Source: Pseudomonas sp. KUIN-1 (GTDB lineage: Bacteria > Pseudomonadota > Gammaproteobacteria > Pseudomonadales > Pseudomonadaceae). Taken from it: 64,000 nucleotides of DNA. The translations under genes and the position numbers were made by a program. The DNA lies in assembly GCF_009176725.1 (NCBI RefSeq), contig NZ_AP020337.1, forward strand, positions 372,001-436,000. The letters are read 5' to 3'. Of this stretch, positions 1-6,282 are shown one piece after another. A model generated the notes under the pieces. That model did not search any database and was not told where the DNA came from. It saw nothing but the letters and a program-made list of their open reading frames with translations. How positions within the stretch are numbered: the first letter of the stretch is position 1; each line of letters starts with the position of its first letter.

Positions 1-549
1 AAAGGCGAAACAGGCAAGGCCGCGCCTAACCTGCTAAAGCGTGATTTCAAAGCGCAATACCTTAACCAGAAATGGGCCACCGACGTGACCGAATTCAAAG
101 TAGGAGGCCAGAAACTCTATCTGTCGCCGATCATGGATCTGTACAGCGGCGAAATCATTTCCTATGCGATTGCCAGGCGCCCGCTGTACTCCATGGTCGA
201 CGAAATGCTTGAAGGAGCATTTAAGCGGCTTGGACCGCATGAAAAGCCGATTTTGCATTCCGACCAGGGCTGGCAATATCGGATGCCTATTTACCAGCGA
301 CTGCTCAATGAGAATTCGATCGCAGCCAGCATGTCGCGCAAGGGTAACTGCTACGACAACGCGGCTATTGAGAGCTTTTTTAGCACGCTGAAATCCGAAT
401 TTTTCTACCTGAACAAATTTAACGATCTGGATGAGCTTCAAGCGGGTATCGAAGAGTACATTGAGTATTACAATCACTCACGCATAAAACTGAAGCTTAA
501 CGGCCTGAGTCCTGTGGAATACAGAATGCAGGCCGCCAAGGCAGCGTAG
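1..549 (+). CDS. IS3-family transposase OrfB (IS150 group), 5' end outside window
   Basis: This is the catalytic half of an IS3-family transposase, a DDE integrase-like enzyme that cuts and joins the element ends. The frame is open from base 1, so the true start lies upstream. The catalytic triad is visible: Asp in WATDVTEF, Asp in ILHSDQGWQY, and Glu in AAIESFFSTLKSE. The HHEK-like tail EYYNHSRIKLKLNGLSP is followed by a normal end (EYRMQAAKAA, stop at 547-549). These motifs match the IS150 subgroup, where OrfB is usually made as an OrfAB fusion by -1 frameshifting. OrfA and the left end are not in the window, so completeness cannot be judged. A GTG at 85 is only an internal codon. Confidence 0.93.
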   Translation, partial: KGETGKAAPNLLKRDFKAQYLNQKWATDVTEFKVGGQKLYLSPIMDLYSGEIISYAIARRPLYSMVDEMLEGAFKRLGPHEKPILHSDQGWQYRMPIYQRLLNENSIAASMSRKGNCYDNAAIESFFSTLKSEFFYLNKFNDLDELQAGIEEYIEYYNHSRIKLKLNGLSPVEYRMQAAKAA

Positions 550-580
550 GTGGATAATTGTCCAACCTTCGGGGGTCACA
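1..580 (+). mobile_element. Right part of an IS3-family (IS150-group) insertion sequence
   Basis: The element runs from beyond the left edge to about 580. Its right terminal inverted repeat is read at about 551-580, just after the transposase stop. On the reverse strand it begins TGTGACCCCCGAAGGTTGGA, which has the TG...CCC...GTTGGAC pattern of IS150-type ends. At 581 the sequence switches abruptly to a chromosomal palindromic repeat, so 580/581 is the element boundary. The left end and the target duplication cannot be checked here. Confidence 0.8.
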
Positions 581-800
581 CCAGAGCGTGAGGAACGATA
601 AGTGATCTCGGGAACGCCATCGTACCCATGCTCCGCGTGGGTATGGATTTCCGGACGCTCTGCGTCCTCCTGAATGTATGACGCGGAGCGTCATGAAGAG
701 CATTCCCACGCAGAGCGTGAGGAACGATAAGTGATCTCCCGGGCGCCTATCGTTCCTCACGCTCCAGCGTGGGAATGCTGTTCTGGACGCTCTGCGTCCT
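581..800. repeat. 150-bp interspersed palindromic repeat, inverted relative to the 57.5 kb array
   Basis: This non-coding stretch is built of short complementary segments. These include AGCGTGAGGAACGATA (585-600 and again near 715-730), its complement near 749-764, and GGACGCTCTGCGTCCTC, which occurs twice. The same segments, reverse-complemented and in the same order, make up the tandem units at 57511-58186. They are typical of interspersed hairpin repeats in P. syringae genomes. The left side is cut by the insertion sequence ending at 580. Confidence 0.8.
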
Positions 801-910
801 CTTCTCGAAGAATCAGGTTACTTCCGCTCACGAAAAACCTGTCCTGCAGGACCTTTCTTTCAGTCTTTTCTCTTTCCTGCGTATGACCTTTCCTAGAAAA
901 TCCCGGGCCC

Positions 911-939
911 TTGCGCCTGCCAAGTCTGCACTCTAGGCT
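911..939 (+). promoter_or_regulatory. Candidate sigma-70 promoter for the structured leader and small gene
   Basis: TTGCGC at 911-916 and TAGGCT at 934-939 are separated by 17 bp, which would start transcription near 945. That is just before the first hairpin of the leader. Match to consensus is only moderate. The call rests mainly on the position relative to the structured region. Confidence 0.35.
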
Positions 940-944
940 GCGTC

Positions 945-1157
945 GGTCGCTGATTTTTCCAGCGATCGGGTTTAGCAGCCTGTTTGTGGATGACAAGTGG
1001 CGCAAGTGCCGTTTATGGCGGCTTTGCGTGGGGCACCTTCGGGTGCGCCGGTTGCTTGCGCTTGTTCCACACCGGTCTGCTAACCCGCGTCAAAGTCGCC
1101 ACCCTTGTTTGTTTAGCAGCAGGCATCTGGTGGTCTTGTCAGCTAAAGGAATAAGCG
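945..1157 (+). ncRNA. Structured 5' leader with mutually exclusive pairings (candidate cis-regulatory RNA)
   Basis: About 210 nt ahead of the small gene at 1158 contain several nested pairings. There is a 6-7 bp hairpin at 946-952/960-966. A 10-bp stem with one bulge lies at 1001-1011/1019-1028. A UUCG-capped hairpin has a GCACC stem (1033-1037/1042-1046). A closing helix of 10 bp with a CC bulge joins 993-1002 to 1097-1108. The segment CTGCTAA at 1077-1083 can pair either upstream with TTAGCAG at 972-978 (extendable to GGG/CCC) or downstream with TTAGCAG at 1113-1119, so two folds exclude each other. This looks like a conserved-type leader, but no ligand or mechanism can be assigned from one sequence. 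Confidence 0.5.
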
Positions 1158-1391
1158 ATGATCAACTCAACCCCGTCCCCGCCGCTCCCCAACTCTCTGG
1201 AAGACTCTCTGATACAGGTCAGCGACATACTGCGCTGTGCCTCTGCCACCGCGTATGAAACCGGTGACAACCTCGATGGCCTGAAACGCGATCTGGCATT
1301 CTCGGTGGTGCATCTGATCAATATGGCCAAGGCCGAGCTGGAGCGCTCGCTGGAATGTGTTCAGAACCCTGACAGCCCTGATGAAACCTAG
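1158..1391 (+). CDS. Small DUF3077/DUF6124-like protein, function unknown
   Basis: This 77-aa soluble protein has no signal peptide or membrane segment. An ATG at 1158 follows AAGGAATAAGCG, which supplies a ribosome binding site (AAGGA, 7-8 nt upstream). After a Pro/Ser-rich start (TPSPPLPNS) come two predicted helices, around residues 14-35 and 44-66 (LAFSVVHLINMAKAELERSL). This layout resembles the many small helical DUF3077/DUF6124 proteins of pseudomonads, whose role is unknown. The family assignment is by general resemblance. The gene stands alone behind a long structured leader and upstream of two RHS-core genes on the same strand. Confidence 0.6.
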   Translation: MINSTPSPPLPNSLEDSLIQVSDILRCASATAYETGDNLDGLKRDLAFSVVHLINMAKAELERSLECVQNPDSPDET

Positions 1392-1480
1392 CAGTTCTAC
1401 GAGTAGCCGCTAAGGTTCAGTTAACGCATTGTGTGCTTGAAGAGGCCTGCCTCGCTGAAAGACCACTCCGGTTACTCGTC

Positions 1481-2479
1481 ATGCGCCAGCAAACCACTCC
1501 ATGCCGGTACCGCTACGACGCGCTGGACCGGCTCGCGACTCGCACGCCTGTGGGAGGGTCCATTGCCCGTTCGTTCTATCAGTCCGACACGCTGGCCAGC
1601 GAGATTCAGGGTGCAGAACACCTTCGCTTCCTGCATCACGATCGCCAGTTGCTCGCTACGCAGTCAGCGCTCGCCACGTTGTTGATCGGCTCGGACCAAC
1701 AGCACAGCGTGCTCCACACCGTATCGGCCGGCTTGCCTGCCGCTATCGCCTACACCCCCTATGGGCATCGGCAAGCGCTGAACCCGCTGCCAGGCTTCAA
1801 CGGTGAGCGACCTGACCCGTTGACCGGTCATTATCTGTTGGGCAATGGTTATCGCGCCTACAACCCCGTTCTGATGCGCTTCAACAGCCCTGACAGCCTG
1901 AGTCCGTTTGGCAACGGCGGAGTCAATGCGTATGGCTATTGTGCGGGTGACCCGGTCAATCGATCCGATCCTACGGGACATGGACTCATTGATGATGTGC
2001 AGACGTACATCTACCTTGGCACAGCCCTTGTTACCGGCGTTTTTGGCCTTCTGACGGCTCGTTCGTCTATAAAGGCTGTGATAAAGGGAGTGAAGCTGGA
2101 TCCCGAAGCAAACGCTGTCGATAATGTCCTCTCCCAGACTTCCGCGCTCAGAAGACCGGCGACCACGGTGGAAAAAGTCTCGGCAGCCATTGGTGTCGGA
2201 GCGCTGATTGCCAGTGCGACATGGACCGCCTCTTATATTGCAGGTAAGTTCGAGCGTGATTCACTGGCAGCTCGTACGCTGAGAAGCGTTGCTATAGTTG
2301 TTGTTGTCCCTGTCGTCGGGCTTCGTGGCTGGACGTATTATCGTTCCAGACTTCCCGCGCGAGCTGCGAAAAAAGCTTCGATATTGGAGCAGAGCGCCGT
2401 ACGTCGGTCTAATAGCATTGGATCCTCACGTTCAAGTATTCGAAGTGGTGGTCCAGAGATTGAAGACACTTCTCTTTGA
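1481..2479 (+). CDS. Short RHS repeat-associated core protein with variable C-terminal tail (copy 1)
   Basis: The protein is 332 aa from the ATG at 1481; a GTG at 1433 would add 16 residues. The ATG is preferred because residues from CRYRYDALDRL align with the start of the next gene. It consists of one RHS repeat segment, a linker, and the RHS-associated core: FNGERPDPLTGHYLLGNGYR, then RAYNPVLMRFNSPDS, ending DPVNRSDPTGH at about residue 167. Full-length RHS and TccC toxins have thousands of residues of beta-cage before this core, which is missing here. The tail after DPTGH (about 165 aa) has two hydrophobic segments (YLGTALVTGVFGLLTA; ALIASATWTASYIAG) and a basic Ser-rich end. I do not recognise it. 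By family analogy it would be the toxin or effector part. No immunity gene is obvious beside it. Confidence 0.75.
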   Translation: MRQQTTPCRYRYDALDRLATRTPVGGSIARSFYQSDTLASEIQGAEHLRFLHHDRQLLATQSALATLLIGSDQQHSVLHTVSAGLPAAIAYTPYGHRQALNPLPGFNGERPDPLTGHYLLGNGYRAYNPVLMRFNSPDSLSPFGNGGVNAYGYCAGDPVNRSDPTGHGLIDDVQTYIYLGTALVTGVFGLLTARSSIKAVIKGVKLDPEANAVDNVLSQTSALRRPATTVEKVSAAIGVGALIASATWTASYIAGKFERDSLAARTLRSVAIVVVVPVVGLRGWTYYRSRLPARAAKKASILEQSAVRRSNSIGSSRSSIRSGGPEIEDTSL

Positions 2480-2591
2480 ACATCCTTTTTGCGCTCTGCA
2501 TAAACCCGGTCGCTGACAGTTCTGCCAGTAGACCTGCATCCCGACTCGGGTCACGCTGAAGCTCTGACTTCGTCATCATCAAGGAACGATA

Positions 2592-3683
2592 ATGGCCATC
2601 CTCTGCAGGTACACCTACGACCCGCTGGACCGTGTGTCCACATTGACCCCTTTGGCTCAGGCCGTCTTCAACCGGTTCTACAACGGCGAACAACTGATGA
2701 CCGAGTTGCAGGGCGGCAGGCAAAGAACCTGTGTCCGCGCAGGCGGCCAGCTGCTGGCGCAACAGCTTCGGGAGGGCGATGAGGTCGTGACGACGATGAT
2801 CGCCGGCGACCGTAACAATAGCGTTCTGCACGCGAGCGAAGCCGGGCAACAATCTGACGTTGTCTATACGCCATTCGGGCATCATCAAGCCGTGCAGGCT
2901 AGTGCAGAGCTACCCGGTTTCAACGGCGAGCAGCCTGACCCGCTGACCGGCCATTACCTGCTCGGCAATGGCTATCGCGCCTACAACCCGGTTTTGATGC
3001 GCTTCAACAGTCCGGACAGCATGAGCCCGTTTGGCAAGGGCGGGTTGAATGCGTATGCGTATTGTGTGGGCGATCCGGTCAATCGGGTTGATCCGACGGG
3101 GCATTTCTCGGCGTTGGCTGCTTTGATATCAGGCATTGTACTTAGTGCTGCCGGAGCAGGCGCAATAGCGACGGCTGCCGGGCTCAAGGATTCGGACAGT
3201 ACGCTCGGTACCACGCTCACCGTCGTCGGGAGCATCTCTTTGATGGCCGGCTTGGGGGCATTTGCTACGACGGGTTTCAAGTTAAAACAGACGAGCGTCA
3301 AGTTAAAACAAATGAGAGCCAAGGCTAAAGAACTCGAGAGCGCTGAAAGCAGGTTTAAAAAAGATTTAGCTGGCCCGGCATCCACTATAAATCGATCGAG
3401 TAGTGGCAGTAAGAAAACTTCGGCTGACTTGAGTAAAAAGTGGAGAGAGTATGAGGTCGAGAAGTCTCATAGTCCAGGTGTGGAAGGTATTGTTTCTCAA
3501 ATACAAAAATCTGATTTATTGATGGTTGAAGGTAAGATTTATTATGCGGCTGGTCACAGGGTGCATAAACTCCGTTCAGTGCTTGGTGTCATGAAGAAGA
3601 ATGGCGATAGGGTGGATTTTTTTCGTGTGCGTGGAGTCGACGAAGTACTCGATATTGAAAGTTATGATGTCCGAAATAGTTAA
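2592..3683 (+). CDS. Short RHS repeat-associated core protein with a different C-terminal tail (copy 2)
   Basis: The protein is 363 aa, with an ATG at 2592 behind AAGGAACGATA. It begins directly with an RHS repeat (YTYDPLDRVSTLTP). The core (FNGEQPDPLTGHYLLGNGYR to DPVNRVDPTGH, ending near residue 169) is nearly identical to that of the preceding gene, even at the DNA level. The C-terminal ~195 aa are unrelated to copy 1. They contain two hydrophobic glycine/alanine-rich segments, a Lys-rich coiled-coil-like stretch, and a charged end (VEGKIYYAAGHRVHKLRSVL). Codon use turns AT-rich from about 3350 to the stop. A conserved core with an exchangeable, compositionally distinct tail is the polymorphic-toxin pattern. 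The enzymatic activity of this tail is not recognised. Confidence 0.75.
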   Translation: MAILCRYTYDPLDRVSTLTPLAQAVFNRFYNGEQLMTELQGGRQRTCVRAGGQLLAQQLREGDEVVTTMIAGDRNNSVLHASEAGQQSDVVYTPFGHHQAVQASAELPGFNGEQPDPLTGHYLLGNGYRAYNPVLMRFNSPDSMSPFGKGGLNAYAYCVGDPVNRVDPTGHFSALAALISGIVLSAAGAGAIATAAGLKDSDSTLGTTLTVVGSISLMAGLGAFATTGFKLKQTSVKLKQMRAKAKELESAESRFKKDLAGPASTINRSSSGSKKTSADLSKKWREYEVEKSHSPGVEGIVSQIQKSDLLMVEGKIYYAAGHRVHKLRSVLGVMKKNGDRVDFFRVRGVDEVLDIESYDVRNS

Positions 3684-3932
3684 AAATAGCAGTCTTGAGA
3701 GTGGCTGCATAAAAAGTGTATGTGCGCACTGTGGGTGCCATTCCTGATGAATGGGCTTGCTTGCATATAAAAGTAAGCTTGCTTGTTTGCTTTGTCGGTA
3801 TCGTGCGCCAGCCAAAAATAAGGGCTCAGATTCTCGGTAATGTGTCGGGTGCCGGTCAGCTTTCATGGGCAAGTTTACCCTCATGGCGATGTTGCCGGGT
3901 CTGTACCTGCAATTTTTGAATCAGCTCCGAAT

Positions 3933-3967
3933 ACCTGCCTGGCTTATTTCAAGGCAGGTCCTCTTTT
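3933..3967 (+). terminator. Rho-independent terminator downstream of the RHS genes
   Basis: An 8-bp perfect stem (ACCTGCCT 3933-3940 with AGGCAGGT 3952-3959) is followed by CCTCTTTTC. The rest of the 3684-4081 gap shows no convincing gene. The efflux-operon promoter should lie between this hairpin and 4082. Confidence 0.6.
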
Positions 3968-4081
3968 CAAATCCGTGCAAATAGCCCCCCAATGAACCCT
4001 CCCTCTCGCACACGGTCGCATACTCACGCTATTCTCTCGCCCGGATCACGCCCATACCTGGCAGTCGCACAAGGAGTCTGC

Positions 4082-5200
4082 ATGCCCGTTCGTATTTCAA
4101 GACTGGTTACGTTCGGTCTGGCTGCTGCATTGGCGGCGCTGGCCGGTTGTGGTGAGGAGAAACCGGCGGCGCCCGAACTGCCCAGGGTTTATGTGCAGAC
4201 GGTAAAAAGTGCCGACTTCGCCGCCAGTGTCGCTCTGACCGGTGATGTTCAGGCGCGGGTGCAGACCCGCCTGTCTTTCCGGGTCAATGGCAAGATCATT
4301 CAGCGTAACGTCGATGTGGGCGACCGGGTCACTGCCCGGCAGGTGCTGGCGCGGCTCGATCCGAAGGATCTGCAGACCAATGTCGATTCGGCCGCTGCTG
4401 CTGTGGCGGCCGAGCAGGCCCGCGTGAGCCAGTCCCGCGCTGCGTTTGTCCGTCAGCAAAAGCTGCTGCCCAAGGGTTATACCAGTCGCAGCGAATATGA
4501 CTCGGCCCAGGCCGCCGTGCGTGGCAGCGAGAGCTCGTTGAAAGCGGCGCAGGCGCAACTGGCCAATGCTCGCGAGCAACTGGGTTATACCGCTCTGGTC
4601 GCTGACGCTCCGGGTGTGATCACCGCGCGTCAGGCTGAAGTCGGGCAAGTGGTGCAGGCCACCATGCCGATTTTCGATCTGGCGCGCGACGGTGATCGCG
4701 ATGCGGTGTTCAATGTCTACGAGTCGCTGTTCGTTCAGCCGCCGACCAATCAGGCCGTGCAGGTCACGTTGCTCGATAACCCGAACATCAAGGTCAGCGG
4801 CAAAGTGCGCGAAGTGACCCCGGCGGTGTCGGCGCAGACCGGTACCTTGCAGATCAAGATTGCCCTGGACCCGCTGCCTGAAGGCATGGACCTGGGCTCG
4901 GTGGTCAGCGTGGCGCTGAGCGCACCGGCCAACGCCAGTGTCGAGTTGCCTTGGGCGGCGCTGACCAAGGACCTCGGCGAACAGTTGGGCAAGCCTGCCG
5001 TATGGGTGGTGGACGAGCAGGGCAAGGTCAATCTGCGCAAGGTCACCGTTACCCGTTACCTGACGTCCAAAGTCATCATTGGCGACGGGCTCAAGAGTGG
5101 AGAGAAAGTTGTGGTGGCAGGCGGACAGTTGTTACACCCGGACATGCAGGTCGACATTGCCGAACAGCCCAAACCACAGAATGCACAGGTGCAGCCATGA
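4082..5200 (+). CDS. triA: RND efflux periplasmic adaptor lipoprotein, TriA-like
   Basis: Membrane fusion proteins link an inner-membrane RND pump to an outer-membrane TolC-type channel. The 372-aa start at 4082 is chosen because AAGGAG lies 6-7 nt upstream and because it opens with a lipoprotein signal (MPVRISRLVTFGLAAALAAL then LAGC, Cys at about 24). An in-frame ATG 90 nt upstream would bury that signal. The order is a beta-barrel strand (SFRVNGKIIQRNVDVGDRV), a lipoyl half-motif, an Ala/Gln-rich coiled-coil hairpin (about 95-170), the second lipoyl half and a C-terminal barrel. It overlaps the second adaptor by ATGA. The two-adaptor-plus-pump order is that of P. aeruginosa TriABC, hence the symbol. 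The substrate (triclosan in P. aeruginosa) is inference. Confidence 0.85.
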   Translation: MPVRISRLVTFGLAAALAALAGCGEEKPAAPELPRVYVQTVKSADFAASVALTGDVQARVQTRLSFRVNGKIIQRNVDVGDRVTARQVLARLDPKDLQTNVDSAAAAVAAEQARVSQSRAAFVRQQKLLPKGYTSRSEYDSAQAAVRGSESSLKAAQAQLANAREQLGYTALVADAPGVITARQAEVGQVVQATMPIFDLARDGDRDAVFNVYESLFVQPPTNQAVQVTLLDNPNIKVSGKVREVTPAVSAQTGTLQIKIALDPLPEGMDLGSVVSVALSAPANASVELPWAALTKDLGEQLGKPAVWVVDEQGKVNLRKVTVTRYLTSKVIIGDGLKSGEKVVVAGGQLLHPDMQVDIAEQPKPQNAQVQP

Positions 5201-6282
5201 AGCGTCGGTCATGTCTGTTGCTGGGCAGCCTGCTGTTGAGCGGCGTTTTATTGAGTGGCTGTGGCAAGGATGAAGCACCTCCCGAGCCGGTGCGTCCCGT
5301 CGTGTTTGTCGAAGTCCGGCCTGAGTCGAATCAGGATTTCGGGCGTTTCGCCGGCAATATCCAGGCGCGTTATCAAAGTGTGCTGGGCTTCCGTGTCGCG
5401 GGGCGCATTGCCCGGCGCGATGTTGACGTAGGCGCTGAAGTCAAGAAAGGCGACTTGCTGGCAACCCTCGATCCGACCGATCAGCAGAACACGGTGCGTG
5501 CCCGGCAGGGCGACCTGGCCAATGTTCAGGCGCAGTTGATCAACGCCCAGGCCAATGCTCGGCGCCAGCAGGAGCTGTTCGATCGCGGCGTCGGTGCCCA
5601 GGCGCAACTGGACATCGCCCTGACCGACCTGAAGACCGCCAGCTCGTCGCAGGAGCAGGCCAAAGCCGCGGCTCAACAGGCCCGCGACCAATTAAGCTAC
5701 AGCGAGCTGCGCAGTGATCACGATGCGGTGGTTACCGAGTGGAAAGTCGAAGCCGGACAGGTGGTGACAGCTGGTCAGGAAGTCGTGACCCTGGCGCGGC
5801 CGGACATCAAGGAAGCGGTGATCGACCTGCCCGATACATTGGCCGACCAGTTACCGTCCGACGTGGTATTCACCGTCGCCAGTCAGCTCAATCCGGAAGT
5901 GAACACCACCGCCACCATTCGCGAAATCGAGCCCCAGGCCGACCGCACCACACGTACGCGCCGTGCGCGTCTGTCGCTGGCGCAAACGCCAGCGGCGTTC
6001 CGGCTGGGCACGGCCATCAGCGTGACGCTCAGCTCGACCATCACGCCGCGCATGCGTCTGCCGATCAATGCCCTGCAGGAAGTCGATGGCAAACGCCAGG
6101 TCTGGATCGTCGACTCGCAGAGCCAGACGGTGAACCCCAGAGCGGTGACTATTGCCAGCCGTGACAGCGACTCCTTCGTGCTGACCGATGGCGTCAAAGC
6201 GGGTGAAAAAGTGGTGAGCGCGGGCGTTAACAGCCTCAAGCCGGGCCAGAAAGTCAAAGTCGATGAGGAAAGCCCGCGATGA
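5197..6282 (+). CDS. triB: Second RND periplasmic adaptor lipoprotein, TriB-like
   Basis: This 361-aa adaptor is paralogous to the preceding one. ATG at 5197 overlaps the triA stop (ATGA), giving translational coupling. The lipoprotein signal ends in LLSGC with Cys at residue 22. Domains follow the same order: barrel strand (LGFRVAGRIARRDVDVGAEV), lipoyl half, coiled-coil hairpin of about 80 aa rich in Ala/Gln, second lipoyl half (WKVEAGQVVTAGQEVVTL), and C-terminal barrel. It overlaps the pump gene at 6279-6282. Most RND operons have one adaptor. Having two suggests a hetero-oligomeric adaptor ring as in TriABC-OpmH. The outer-membrane channel gene is not in the window. Confidence 0.85.
   Translation: MKRRSCLLLGSLLLSGVLLSGCGKDEAPPEPVRPVVFVEVRPESNQDFGRFAGNIQARYQSVLGFRVAGRIARRDVDVGAEVKKGDLLATLDPTDQQNTVRARQGDLANVQAQLINAQANARRQQELFDRGVGAQAQLDIALTDLKTASSSQEQAKAAAQQARDQLSYSELRSDHDAVVTEWKVEAGQVVTAGQEVVTLARPDIKEAVIDLPDTLADQLPSDVVFTVASQLNPEVNTTATIREIEPQADRTTRTRRARLSLAQTPAAFRLGTAISVTLSSTITPRMRLPINALQEVDGKRQVWIVDSQSQTVNPRAVTIASRDSDSFVLTDGVKAGEKVVSAGVNSLKPGQKVKVDEESPR

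Noticed and set aside
3716..3919. 67-codon frame between the RHS genes and the efflux operon
   Set aside because: No ribosome binding site or family resemblance.
3992..4081. Upstream ATG at 3992 for the first adaptor gene
   Set aside because: It would bury the lipoprotein signal peptide. The ATG at 4082 has a better ribosome binding site.
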